Assembly: GCA_025454855.1 (NCBI GenBank)
Contig: JALONS010000001.1
Span: forward strand, 77,306-113,981
Direction of reading: 5' to 3'
Length of the DNA: 36,676 nt
DNA from: Arcicella sp.
Lineage (GTDB): Bacteria > Bacteroidota > Bacteroidia > Cytophagales > Spirosomataceae
In this document: positions 9,013 through 17,908 of the stretch, one piece after another
How positions within the stretch are numbered: position 1 is the stretch's first letter
Layout of the letters: each line of letters begins with the position of its first letter
Notes under the pieces: model-generated
What the model was told of the DNA's origin: nothing
The model's database searches: none
The model's input: only the letters and a program-made list of their open reading frames with translations
Position numbers and translations under genes: made by a program

Positions 9013-10100
9013 AACGTAGAAAATTTATAAAAAATACGCTCGCCGTTGCTACCGTCTCGACTATTGGTGGGAGTATTGCCTTTGCCCAAAAAGAACAGAT
9101 GCAAACCCTAACTTCTCGTACTAAAAACCCCGACTTGAAAACAATTTTACCAACTTGGCAAGGTACACCACTCGACCAAGACGGTAGATTTATGAACCAC
9201 GAATTTCCCTTTATTCATAAATTCGGAACGGTTTTTAAATGGATGACTCAGAAAAATCCCCAAAAACAACTCAAGAAAAATGATACTTGGAAGATGTCGG
9301 TGGTCAGAGATGACTCATTTTTAAATACAGCAGAAGATGTAATAGTGGCATTGGGTCACGCCACTTTTTTTATTCGTTTGGCAGGCAAACGTATCATTAT
9401 TGACCCTGTCATTGATAAAATACCCGCCACTAAACGCCATACAGAATTTCCAGTATCGCCCGAAAAATTAATAAACTTAGATTACATTCTGGTTTCTCAC
9501 GCTCACTACGACCATTGTGATAAAGATAGCCTCAAACTTCTACAAGCTCAAAATCCGCAAGCGAAGGTACTGACAGGTCTAAAAATGAGTTCTTTACTGA
9601 GAAAATGGATGGAGAAAAGCGAAATCCAAGAAGCTGGTTGGTATCAGCAATACAAAACAGATAAAGCAGTAGAAATTTATTTTTTACCATCTCGGCATTG
9701 GTCGAATAGGTCTTTGGGTGATGCTAACGAACGCCTTTGGGGAGGATTTGTCCTAAAAAGTGCTAATAAAACCATTTATTTTGGTGGAGATTCGGGTTAT
9801 GGGAGTCATTTCAAGGAAATAGGAGAATTATTCCCTAACATTGATGTAGCCATGATAGGAGCGGGGGCTTATGCTCCCCGTTGGTTCATGTCTCCCAATC
9901 ATCAAGACCCCCAACACGCCGTGCAGGCTTTTCACGATACGAAAGCCAACATGATGATACCCTTTCATTATGGTACTTTCGACCAAGCCGACGAACCACT
10001 TTCTGAACCAGAACAATTATTAACCCAACTCAAGCAAGAAGGAAAAATTAACGAACAACAATTACGAATAGTGAAATTAGGGGAGGTCATTAAAGTTTGA
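9009..10100 (+). CDS. Tat-exported metallo-beta-lactamase-fold hydrolase (UlaG/NAPE-PLD-like)
   Basis: A 363-residue protein. It starts with a twin-arginine signal (R3-R4-x-F-I-K, then a hydrophobic run ending in AFAQ near residue 27), so it is probably exported folded to the periplasm. The metal site motif HAHYDH is at residues 164-169. Further family features are LGHATFFIRL at about 115, IDPV at about 131, FGGDSGYG in the middle and IPFHYGTF near residue 320. Together these match the beta-lactamase-superfamily group that includes UlaG, RomA and NAPE-PLD, which hydrolyse phosphodiester or lactone bonds. The ATG overlaps the stop of the GMC gene, so the two act as one unit. A lactonase acting on the oxidoreductase product is an attractive but unproven idea. 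Confidence 0.88.
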   Translation: MKRRKFIKNTLAVATVSTIGGSIAFAQKEQMQTLTSRTKNPDLKTILPTWQGTPLDQDGRFMNHEFPFIHKFGTVFKWMTQKNPQKQLKKNDTWKMSVVRDDSFLNTAEDVIVALGHATFFIRLAGKRIIIDPVIDKIPATKRHTEFPVSPEKLINLDYILVSHAHYDHCDKDSLKLLQAQNPQAKVLTGLKMSSLLRKWMEKSEIQEAGWYQQYKTDKAVEIYFLPSRHWSNRSLGDANERLWGGFVLKSANKTIYFGGDSGYGSHFKEIGELFPNIDVAMIGAGAYAPRWFMSPNHQDPQHAVQAFHDTKANMMIPFHYGTFDQADEPLSEPEQLLTQLKQEGKINEQQLRIVKLGEVIKV

Positions 10101-10156
10101 GATAGTTGTCATTTTCTTGGAAAAATGAAATAATCAACTAAAAAATATTCAATAAT

Positions 10157-10187
10157 GTTTCATATTCTAAAAAAAATCATATCTTTG
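10157..10187 (+). promoter_or_regulatory. Candidate Bacteroidota-type promoter for the carbon locus
   Basis: TATCTTTG at 10180-10187 matches the -7 consensus TAnnTTTG exactly. The expected -33 position, 19 bases upstream, holds GTTT, a weak match to TTTG. Transcription would begin near 10194, giving a leader of about 65 bases before the ATG at 10260. That leader contains a small 7-bp inverted repeat (10208-10214 with 10231-10237). Confidence 0.5.
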
Positions 10188-10259
10188 TATCGTAAACATT
10201 GCAATAATATTGGAATAGTGCAATTAAATATCCAATAGTTATTACTTCTGCTTAAAAAT

Positions 10260-10613
10260 ATGAAACAATTCAGAAACATATTCTTATTGATGATTGCATT
10301 GTTCTTCGTGAATAATGGCATTGGTAAGTCTGTATCTGATGTTTCACTTCATAAATATACGGTTGCTTCTACCGTTTCACATCAGTCTAACTATGCGTTT
10401 GGTTTACTTACCGAAAGTAGTGATTTTAATGAAGATTTCGATGTAGAAGAAGATTCGGACGATACTGATGATGATTTCTTGGAATCAGGAAATGCAAAAA
10501 ATCTGAATATCATCTTTCCCCAAAATACTAACACATCAGTATTTTATTATCAATTTTCTTTCCAATCTGTCAAGAGATTTATTCTCTTCTGCTCACTCAA
10601 ATTACACTGTTAA
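10260..10613 (+). CDS. Small acidic exported protein A, unrecognised family
   Basis: I do not recognise this 117-residue protein. Residues 1-22 form a short basic start followed by a hydrophobic segment (LLMIALFFV), consistent with a signal peptide. Residues 52-75 are strongly acidic (14 Asp/Glu of 24). The C-terminal third is rich in aromatic residues (FYYQFSFQS). The protein ends in C111-S-L-K-L-H-C117 followed by the stop. Protein B at 17989 has the same plan, nearly the same length (118) and the same spacing of the two terminal Cys residues around a Lys. Gene A lies 151 bases upstream of dabA in the same orientation, with an exact -7 promoter element before it. A role as an exported partner or acidic (cation-binding) accessory of the carbon-uptake system is inference only. 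Confidence 0.65.
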   Translation: MKQFRNIFLLMIALFFVNNGIGKSVSDVSLHKYTVASTVSHQSNYAFGLLTESSDFNEDFDVEEDSDDTDDDFLESGNAKNLNIIFPQNTNTSVFYYQFSFQSVKRFILFCSLKLHC

Positions 10614-10632
10614 TTTCCTGATTTTCTTGATG

Positions 10633-10653
10633 TCTCAATTTTTGTAATTGAGA
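10633..10653 (+). terminator. Small hairpin between gene A and dabA, possible attenuator
   Basis: An 8-bp perfect stem (10633-10640 with 10646-10653) closes a 5-base TTTGT loop, 20 bases after the stop of gene A. No T-run follows directly, only a T-rich stretch some 15 bases later. It could reduce read-through into dabA or stabilise an mRNA end. Weak evidence. Confidence 0.3.
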
Positions 10654-10764
10654 TGATTCTTCGTTGTTTTTACCATCGAATAAAGCGATTTGTGTTGTAT
10701 TGGCACAAGTGAGACTCATTCGTACGTAAGATTATTTGATTAACATCTAAACTATTGATTTTCA

Positions 10765-13284
10765 ATGAGTTCAAAGACGCTTTCTAAAATAAGGAATACG
10801 TTTGATGCCCAAAAAGTGATTCATGATTTGAAGCACTTTTTGCCCGCCCAAAATCCATTGAAAGATTTTGTGCATCATAATACGCTTCATGCTTTTCAAG
10901 ATATGAAATTCTTTGACGGCATCCGTAAGGCATCGGCAATTTTTGGCTATCATGTATCCCTGACTTTGGCAGAATACAGGAATTTATACGCCGAAGGAAG
11001 AATTAAAAAAGAAGTATTAGACAGTATTATCAGTGAAAAATTTGGGAAATACGAAGTAGATGCGTGGAAGGAAAAAATGCTTTCGGAAAAATACAATGAG
11101 CATTCTTCACCCAGAATAGGGACACTCAGAAGTAACTGGAAAAGAGCCTACCAAATTGATTTAGATTCGATGGTTCATCCTACGCTTTTTCGCATTATTT
11201 GTGGTTTTCTTGACCAAGGGATTGCCATTTGGGAGTTTCCCGAAAAAGAAAAAACGTTCTTGGATGCCCTAAGGGCTATGGAAAGAAATAGCTTTTCAAG
11301 TTATTTTAGAAAAAGCAGAGCGAAAAGTTTATTACTCAATACTGATTGTAAAATTGAGGATTTACTGAAAGTTTTGGTGGGTGACGAAGGCTTGTACAGT
11401 CAGTATTTATTCGACCAACAGTTTGCTCATCAGGGTTGGTCGGGAATAGTTTCGGCGGTAGAAGATAACCCCGAGTCGTTGTTAGATGCTCGTAAAATTT
11501 CATTGAGTGATGTCATTACTTTTGAGTTACTGTTAGAGATTGATGCTCTTGATTACCAGTTTGGTCAGCATCAATGGCAACCATTATCGCAAAATCTAAA
11601 ACGTAAGCCTGTCCAACTTTTTGCGGACGTAGAAGCCACAGAACTAAATGATGTATTAGCAATTTGGCAATTAGCGTTTGAGTGGAGCTATTACGATGAA
11701 GTATTGGCAGGAATTAAGCTCAACAAAAACAGCGAAATACCACAGAATCCCAAAACTTTTCAAGCCCTTTTTTGTATCGATGACCGTGAGTGTTCATTTA
11801 GAAGATATTTGGAGCAGTTTGATACTTCGTGCGAGACGTTTGGAACACCAGGTTTTTTTGGGGTAGAGTTTTTCTTTCAACCAGAAGGCGGACAATTTTA
11901 TACTAAAGTGTGTCCTGCACCCGTAACGCCCAAGTATTTGGTGAAAGAAAAATCCGAGACGAAAGGGAGTAAACTCGAAAAAGATTTACATTTCTCAAAG
12001 CACTCTCATTCTTTTTATAGTGGTTGGCTCATTTCGCAAACGTTAGGTTTTTGGTCAGCAGTTAAGTTATTCTGGAATATTTTTCGCCCTGCTATGTCTC
12101 CTGCCACGTCGTCTTCATTTAGGCACATGGACAAACAAGCTGATTTGACCGTTAAGCATCATCACCACGACGAAGAAAAAGGTTTACAGGTAGGTTTTGA
12201 AATTGATGAAATGGTAGCCAGAGTAGAAGGAACACTCAAAAGTATAGGTTTGGTTACAGATTTTGCCCCGCTGGTATATGTTATCGGACACGGAGCCAGC
12301 AGCGTCAATAATCCTCACTTTGTGGCTTATGACTGCGGGGCGTGTTGTGGGCGGGCTGGTTCTGCCAATGCCCGAGTATTTTGTGACATGGCAAACCGTG
12401 CCGAAGTGCGTGAAGCCCTCAGAGAAAGAGGCATTGATATTCCAGCAGCAACCCAATTTGTGGGAGCATTACACGATACCACTCGTGATGAAATTGTGTT
12501 TTTTGATGAAAATAAACTTTCGGCTACTAATCTGAATAATCATCAAACTAATCACAAAATTTTTGATACTGCCTTAGATTACAACGCCAAAGAACGCTCA
12601 AGACGTTTTGAATCCATCAATACGGAACTCACGCCAGCGATGATTCATGACAAAATTAAAATACGTTCGGTTTCTTTGTTTGAACCTCGTCCAGAGCTGA
12701 ATCATGCTACCAATGCTCTTTGTATCGTAGGGCGTAGGAGTCTGACTAAAGGATTATTTTTAGACCGTCGGTCGTTCCTAAATTCTTATGATTATCAGAT
12801 AGACCCCGAAGGAAAATTTCTCTTTAATATTCTGAAAGCTGCCGCCCCTGTATGTGGAGGTATCAATCTGGAGTATTATTTTTCACGGGTAGATAACCAA
12901 AAACTCGGAGCGGGTACAAAACTACCCCACAATGTGATGGGGTTAATTGGCGTAGCCAACGGAATAGACGGTGATTTACGCCCTGGGCTACCCAGTCAGA
13001 TGATAGAAGTACACGACCCACTACGGATACTTTTCATCGTAGAGCATTTCCCCGAGGTAGTTCTGGATACGATACAACGTCTTTATGCTACCTACGAATG
13101 GTTTATCAATGAATGGGTGAATTTGGTAGTGGTAAACCCCGAAACGAAAGATTTCTTTGTTTTTCAAGCGGGTGAATTTATCCCTTATGACCTCGTAGCG
13201 ACTACCATCGAAGAAGTTTCGGATATTACCCCGTTACTCGAATCAACCCAAGAAAATTTTCCAGTGTATTTAATTAGTGCATAA
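10765..13284 (+). CDS. dabA: DabA: zinc-containing inorganic-carbon uptake subunit (DUF2309/UPF0753)
   Basis: An 839-residue protein of the DUF2309 family. DabA works with DabB as a cation-gradient-powered one-way CO2 hydrating system that raises cytoplasmic bicarbonate. The beta-carbonic-anhydrase-like zinc site known for the family is visible: C337 and D339 in FCIDDREC, H509 in VIGHGAS, and C524 in the AYDCGACCGRAG stretch. The Cys-x-Asp and the 15-residue His-to-Cys spacings equal those described for the Halothiobacillus protein. The N-terminal FLPAQNPLKDFVHHNTLHAF stretch is also a family hallmark. A His-rich patch (HHHH near 465) is present. There is no signal peptide; the family is a peripheral cytoplasmic-face membrane protein. 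dabB starts two bases after the stop. In many genomes the order is dabB-dabA; here it is reversed. Confidence 0.95.
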   Translation: MSSKTLSKIRNTFDAQKVIHDLKHFLPAQNPLKDFVHHNTLHAFQDMKFFDGIRKASAIFGYHVSLTLAEYRNLYAEGRIKKEVLDSIISEKFGKYEVDAWKEKMLSEKYNEHSSPRIGTLRSNWKRAYQIDLDSMVHPTLFRIICGFLDQGIAIWEFPEKEKTFLDALRAMERNSFSSYFRKSRAKSLLLNTDCKIEDLLKVLVGDEGLYSQYLFDQQFAHQGWSGIVSAVEDNPESLLDARKISLSDVITFELLLEIDALDYQFGQHQWQPLSQNLKRKPVQLFADVEATELNDVLAIWQLAFEWSYYDEVLAGIKLNKNSEIPQNPKTFQALFCIDDRECSFRRYLEQFDTSCETFGTPGFFGVEFFFQPEGGQFYTKVCPAPVTPKYLVKEKSETKGSKLEKDLHFSKHSHSFYSGWLISQTLGFWSAVKLFWNIFRPAMSPATSSSFRHMDKQADLTVKHHHHDEEKGLQVGFEIDEMVARVEGTLKSIGLVTDFAPLVYVIGHGASSVNNPHFVAYDCGACCGRAGSANARVFCDMANRAEVREALRERGIDIPAATQFVGALHDTTRDEIVFFDENKLSATNLNNHQTNHKIFDTALDYNAKERSRRFESINTELTPAMIHDKIKIRSVSLFEPRPELNHATNALCIVGRRSLTKGLFLDRRSFLNSYDYQIDPEGKFLFNILKAAAPVCGGINLEYYFSRVDNQKLGAGTKLPHNVMGLIGVANGIDGDLRPGLPSQMIEVHDPLRILFIVEHFPEVVLDTIQRLYATYEWFINEWVNLVVVNPETKDFFVFQAGEFIPYDLVATTIEEVSDITPLLESTQENFPVYLISA

Positions 13285-13286
13285 TC

Positions 13287-15158
13287 ATGACTCAGATATT
13301 AAATTATTTTCTGTTATTACCAATATTCGGGTTTTTGCTTAGTTTGCTAATTCCCGATAAAAAAGAAACGCTTATTTCGCAGGTAGCTTTCCTAACGGTT
13401 GGCTTACACTTTATCAGTGCGATTGTCTATGTAATTGCTTGGTTTATAAAAGGTTGTCCTACGTTGAATGTAAAAGATATTGATGTTTTCAGAACAACAG
13501 GGTATGATTTTTTCGTGGATTTATACTTCGATAAAATCACGGTGGTCTATCTTTTGGTAGGAGCATTACTAACCTTCATGGTAACAATCTATAGCCGTTA
13601 TTATCTTCATCGTGAACAAGGGTACAAGCGTTTTTATAATACTATCTTGTTTTTTTATGTAGGATATTGCGTAGCTATTTTTTCGGGTAATTTAGAGACG
13701 CTCTTCATCGGTTGGGAAGTTTTAGGACTATCATCCTTTCTATTGATTGCCTTCTACCGTGAACGTTATTTACCCGTTAAAAATGCGGTAAAAGTATTTT
13801 CTATTTATCGTATTGGTGACGTTGGCTTAATTTTAGCGATGTGGATGAGCCACCACCTATGGCACGAGAATATAACGTTTTTGAAACTCAATAATTACGA
13901 GTTAGTCCACGAACATCTTCAGAGCCATACATTCATTGGGGCGTTTATTTCATTGATGATTTTGATAACAGCCGCTGCCAAATCAGCTCAGTTACCTTTT
14001 TCATCGTGGTTGCCCCGTGCTATGGAAGGTCCAACGCCGTCGAGTGCCATTTTTTATGGCTCATTATCGGTGCATTTAGGCGTGTTTTTATTGCTAAGAA
14101 CTTACCCATTTTGGGAACAGCAAATCTCCGTCAGAATCTTAATTGCGATGTTGGGTTTGCTAACGGCAGTAATTACCACAGGAATTGCCCGAGTACAATC
14201 TTCGGTAAAAAGCCAGATTGCCTATGCGTCTATTTCGCAGATTGGACTGATTTTCATTGAAACCGCTTTGGGTTGGGAAGATTTAGCCCTTTTTCACTTT
14301 GCGGGTAATGCTTTCCTCAGAACGTACCAGTTATTGGTATCGCCATCGGTTGCCAGTTATTTAATTCGGGAACAATTTTATCATTTTTCTCCTACGCAAA
14401 GCTCTATCGAAAAATCATTTTTTTCGGGAAAACTGTTAAATACCTTTTACATTCTGTGTACAAAAGAGTGGAATTTAGATGCTTTCATGTACCGTTTTTT
14501 GTGGAACCCTTTGAAATGGGGAGGAAAGAAAATGAATTTTCTAACGCTCAATAGCATATTTGCCTTTTTTGCCGTAGTGTATGGCGTTGGACTTTTTTCT
14601 GTACATCACAAAGAATTAATTAACCCCAACATTCAGGCTTATTTACCCGTAACTTTTGCTACCATCGGATTAGTGATGGTTTTGAAAGCATTCACCGAAC
14701 GTAAAAATGCTTTGTTGAGTTGGTTTTTGGTGGTAATGAATCATTTTTGGATTGCGTTGGCAGTTTCGTTCAATGAAAAATTCACTTTCAACCAAGTGTA
14801 TTTGTATTTGAGTGGAGTAGTGGTGGCTGGGGCTTTGGGTTATTGGTGCTTGCGGAAGTTGAAAAATTTAGAAGACATCATCGACTTAAACCAATTTCAC
14901 GGATTTTCTTATAAATATCCCAAATTGGCTTTCTTGTTTTTGTTGGCTTGTCTGGGTATTTCGGGCTTTCCTATTACGCCAACGTTCGTCGGAGAAGATT
15001 TGATTTTTACTCACATCCACGAAAACCAAGTGATTCTGGCATCTTTTGTTTCTTTAAGTTTAATCATAGACGGACTGGCTATTATCCGAATTTACGCTCG
15101 GATGTTTATTGGTCCACACACAAAATCCCACCACGAAGTAGCCTATCGCTCATCTTAG
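13287..15158 (+). CDS. dabB: DabB: NuoL-like membrane subunit of the DAB inorganic-carbon system
   Basis: A very hydrophobic 623-residue protein of the proton-translocating NADH dehydrogenase subunit L/MrpA superfamily, with about 14-16 predicted membrane segments. Key ion-path residues seen in NuoL are present: Glu144 in FIGWEVLGLSS and Lys232 in AAKSAQLPFSSWLPRAMEGP. The His found in NuoL after PVSALI is replaced by Tyr257 here (PSSAIFYGS). Being encoded two bases after dabA, with no other complex I or Mrp genes nearby, identifies it as DabB, the channel that couples cation flow to CO2 hydration. The following DUF2490 gene begins 34 bases later, so an operon is likely. Confidence 0.92.
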   Translation: MTQILNYFLLLPIFGFLLSLLIPDKKETLISQVAFLTVGLHFISAIVYVIAWFIKGCPTLNVKDIDVFRTTGYDFFVDLYFDKITVVYLLVGALLTFMVTIYSRYYLHREQGYKRFYNTILFFYVGYCVAIFSGNLETLFIGWEVLGLSSFLLIAFYRERYLPVKNAVKVFSIYRIGDVGLILAMWMSHHLWHENITFLKLNNYELVHEHLQSHTFIGAFISLMILITAAAKSAQLPFSSWLPRAMEGPTPSSAIFYGSLSVHLGVFLLLRTYPFWEQQISVRILIAMLGLLTAVITTGIARVQSSVKSQIAYASISQIGLIFIETALGWEDLALFHFAGNAFLRTYQLLVSPSVASYLIREQFYHFSPTQSSIEKSFFSGKLLNTFYILCTKEWNLDAFMYRFLWNPLKWGGKKMNFLTLNSIFAFFAVVYGVGLFSVHHKELINPNIQAYLPVTFATIGLVMVLKAFTERKNALLSWFLVVMNHFWIALAVSFNEKFTFNQVYLYLSGVVVAGALGYWCLRKLKNLEDIIDLNQFHGFSYKYPKLAFLFLLACLGISGFPITPTFVGEDLIFTHIHENQVILASFVSLSLIIDGLAIIRIYARMFIGPHTKSHHEVAYRSS

Positions 15159-15192
15159 GGGTTGATTTTTAATTTTGTAAAAATTTCAATAA

Positions 15193-15984
15193 ATGAAAAA
15201 ATACATTTTAAATATATTAATTATCGGTAGTGTATGTTTGGGAATATCTCTGACAACCTACGCACAGGTGCAAAGCTATAATGATGATATTTGGCTGCAC
15301 TATTCAGGTAAGAATATGCTTACTTCAAAGCTATCATTTACCTTAGAAGGGGTTATGCGTTTTGCCAATGGATTGAGTGAAAAACAGCAATATTTTATTC
15401 GTCCATCGTTTGACTATCAACTTACTAAGCATTTAACGGGTAGTTTAGGCTATTCACATTATGCAACGTATGTGTACGGTAATCCAGCTATCAATAAAAC
15501 GGTTATTCCCGAAAATCACATCTGGTTACAAGCTCAATTTGTACATCAATTCGGCGATTTAAAAATCACGAATCGTTTAAGAGATGAAAATCGTTGGGTG
15601 GGCATTGCGGTTAAAGAAGGAGATGGTACTTATGATATTGACCGCTATGTGTATAGAAATAGATTTCGGTATATGCTGTTGTTAAATTATCCCCTTATCA
15701 AACAAGAAAAAGCAACCAAGCTATTTGCAATCTTGGGTGATGAGGCGTTTTTCAATATCGGTTCAATCAGTGCTTCGCCCAACGTAGATACCAATGTAGG
15801 AGCAACTTTTATGAATCAAAATCGGATTATTGCAGGTTTTGGGTATAATTTTAACCCTCACCAACAAATACAGTTGAGTTATATTCATCAGAATATTTGG
15901 AACTTTTCTGATACTATTGAGGAGAGTAATCCCACTATTCGACTATCATATATTACCAATTTCTCATTTGTGAAAAAACATTAA
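15193..15984 (+). CDS. DUF2490 outer-membrane beta-barrel protein
   Basis: The protein has 263 residues with a signal peptide ending around TYAQ (residue 25). The mature part is a run of amphipathic beta-strands with many aromatic residues: WLHYSGKN at the start, RLRDENRW in the middle and an N-terminal-half GYSHYATYVYG strand. This fits the DUF2490 family of predicted outer-membrane barrels found in Bacteroidota. Its biochemical role is unknown. It lies 34 bases after dabB and 134 bases before a SulP gene, all in the same direction. The context hints at an envelope role in carbon or ion uptake, perhaps as a porin, but DUF2490 proteins occur in other contexts too. Confidence 0.8.
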   Translation: MKKYILNILIIGSVCLGISLTTYAQVQSYNDDIWLHYSGKNMLTSKLSFTLEGVMRFANGLSEKQQYFIRPSFDYQLTKHLTGSLGYSHYATYVYGNPAINKTVIPENHIWLQAQFVHQFGDLKITNRLRDENRWVGIAVKEGDGTYDIDRYVYRNRFRYMLLLNYPLIKQEKATKLFAILGDEAFFNIGSISASPNVDTNVGATFMNQNRIIAGFGYNFNPHQQIQLSYIHQNIWNFSDTIEESNPTIRLSYITNFSFVKKH

Positions 15985-16118
15985 ACTGGATTAAGATTTA
16001 ATGACAAGGTGATTGATTTAATATATTGGAAATCAGGTGATTATATTAAATGATGTCCTAAAAATATCATAAATAAACATTGAATCAGTACTTAAAATAT
16101 TAACTAAAAGATAGAAAA

Positions 16119-17705
16119 ATGGAAATCAAAAATAAAATAATACTCCCGAAAGATGGGTTAGAAGGTTTGAAAGAAAACTTCTCTACCGATGCCATCTCTG
16201 GTTTTATTGTATTCTTATTAGCACTACCCCTTAGTTTAGGAATTGCCAAAGCATCTGAGTTTCCTCCGATTATGGGACTCATCACGGCTATTATTGGGGG
16301 CGTGGTAGTAAGTTTATTTGCGGGTTCTCGGCTTACTATTAAAGGACCCGCTGCGGGCTTAATTGTTATTGTAGCGGGAGCGGTTGCGGAGTTTGGCGGT
16401 GGCGAAACGGGTTGGCATTTAGCACTCGGTGCTATGGTAGTAGCGGGTTTAGTACAAATTCTTTTTGGGGTTTTCAAACTGGGTAAATTAGCTGATTTCT
16501 TTCCCCTATCAGCCATACACGGAATGCTGGCGGCAATTGGCTTAATTATTATTGCTAAACAGATTCCAGTATTATTAGATGTAAATCCTGCCATGACTAA
16601 AGGCAAAGGACCTTTTGCATTGTTAGCGTCTATTCCTGAATTTTTATTACATCTCGACCCCAAAGCTACTCTCATTGGTGTGGTTAGTTTGATAATTATG
16701 TTAGGAATGCCTTTCATAAAAAATGCAACTATCAAGAAAATTCCCGCTCCGTTAGTCGTATTATTGATTGCCATTCCTGCTGAATTGATGATGGACTTTC
16801 AAACCACTGAACCCGCTTATGCTTTGGTACACATTGGTAATTTGTTGGATAATGTGAAAGTAAACGTTGATTTTGGTGGAATTGCTCAGACGGGCGTATT
16901 CGTGAAATACGTCATTATGTTTGCTTTGGTAGGTTCGTTAGAGTCGTTACTCACGGTGAAAGCTATTGATATGCTTGACCCGTACCGCCGAAAATCAGAT
17001 ATGAATAAAGACCTTATTGCCGTAGGTATTGGTAATACTTTAGCAGCTATTTTAGGTGGTTTACCCATGATTTCTGAAGTGGCTCGTAGTTCTTCCAACG
17101 TAGGAAACGGAGCAAAAACTCGCTGGGCAAACTTCTTTCATGGATTCTTTATTCTGATATTTTTATTAGCCGCTTCGCATCTGATAGAGTTAATTCCCAA
17201 TACCGCTCTGGCAGCTATGTTGATTACGGTAGGTATTAAGTTAGCTCATCCTCGTGAATTTATACAAACCTTCAAAATAGGAAAAGAGCAGTTAGCTATA
17301 TTTTTGATAACTATATTTTTTACGTTATACGAAGATTTATTGGTAGGTATTGCAGCAGGGATTGTATTACAAATTTTAATCAATATTGTAGATTGGGATT
17401 TGCTGAAAACCCTTTTTGTTGCTCCCACGGAAGTGTCTTTTACTGATAAGGAATACTTAGTAGAAATTGATAAATCAGCTGTTTTTAGTAACTATTTAGG
17501 TATAAAAAGTAAATTAGAGGCGATTCCTCCGGGATTTAATGTAACGATTGATTTGAAAAATACAAGGATGATTGACCACTCCGTCATGGAAAACTTACAC
17601 CACTTTAAACATGATTACGCCCAAACTGGGGGTAAAGTAACCATCATTGGTCATGAAAACCATACTCCTGTTTCTGAGCATGAATCAGCGGCAAGGAAAA
17701 TCTAA
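16119..17705 (+). CDS. SulP-family inorganic anion transporter with STAS domain (probable bicarbonate transporter)
   Basis: A 528-residue inner-membrane protein. Residues 20-430 form the SulP transport domain: SGFIVFLLALPLSLGIA in the first membrane segment, the GSRLTIKGPAAGL substrate-site region near residue 70, and the ESLLTVKAIDML segment near residue 275. Residues about 435-528 form a cytoplasmic STAS domain (VTIDLKNTRMIDHSVMENL). SulP proteins move sulfate, bicarbonate or other anions; the cyanobacterial member BicA is a sodium-dependent bicarbonate importer. Neighbouring dabAB and a carbonic anhydrase make bicarbonate the likely substrate, although this is context, not a sequence proof. 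The 134-base gap from the DUF2490 gene has no terminator that I can see. Confidence 0.88.
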   Translation: MEIKNKIILPKDGLEGLKENFSTDAISGFIVFLLALPLSLGIAKASEFPPIMGLITAIIGGVVVSLFAGSRLTIKGPAAGLIVIVAGAVAEFGGGETGWHLALGAMVVAGLVQILFGVFKLGKLADFFPLSAIHGMLAAIGLIIIAKQIPVLLDVNPAMTKGKGPFALLASIPEFLLHLDPKATLIGVVSLIIMLGMPFIKNATIKKIPAPLVVLLIAIPAELMMDFQTTEPAYALVHIGNLLDNVKVNVDFGGIAQTGVFVKYVIMFALVGSLESLLTVKAIDMLDPYRRKSDMNKDLIAVGIGNTLAAILGGLPMISEVARSSSNVGNGAKTRWANFFHGFFILIFLLAASHLIELIPNTALAAMLITVGIKLAHPREFIQTFKIGKEQLAIFLITIFFTLYEDLLVGIAAGIVLQILINIVDWDLLKTLFVAPTEVSFTDKEYLVEIDKSAVFSNYLGIKSKLEAIPPGFNVTIDLKNTRMIDHSVMENLHHFKHDYAQTGGKVTIIGHENHTPVSEHESAARKI

Positions 17706-17748
17706 CGAAATTATAAAGGATTTGGTACATTGTGAAAAACATCAAAGA

Positions 17749-17810
17749 TTAACCGTTGACGGGTTTTTCAACCACCGTTAGAGTGACAAACTAACCCTGA
17801 CGACGGTTAA
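17749..17810. repeat. REP-like imperfect palindrome
   Basis: An imperfect inverted repeat with perfect 8-base outer arms (17749-17756 TTAACCGT, 17803-17810 ACGGTTAA) and CCGTTGACGGG and CACCGTTAG segments inside. Its left half closely resembles the palindromic element at 36296-36354 (shared AACCGyTGAC, then GGGTyTTCrACC). It is a probable dispersed intergenic repeat between the SulP gene and gene B. Confidence 0.45.
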
Positions 17811-17908
17811 GAAACCTCGTAAGCGGTTATGTGCAAAATAGTTCATAGTTTTGGATTAGCTGTGTACAGAAGCCCAAAATCAGTGCTATTGGATAGCACG
17901 GTAAACTT

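Noticed and set aside
1501-10100. A single utilisation locus joining SusCD, the GMC oxidoreductase and the MBL-fold protein.
   Set aside because: A strong terminator at 7222-7258 separates the Sus-like operon from the oxidoreductase pair, so common regulation is not supported by the sequence.
13287-15158. A respiratory complex I or Mrp antiporter subunit.
   Set aside because: No other nuo or mrp gene is nearby and the gene sits two bases after dabA, so DabB is the better reading.
16100-16774. A 224-codon open frame on the minus strand opposite the first SulP gene.
   Set aside because: It mirrors the codon pattern of the membrane protein on the plus strand, has a composition rich in Asn, Thr, Pro and Ile without domains, and lies wholly inside a secure gene.
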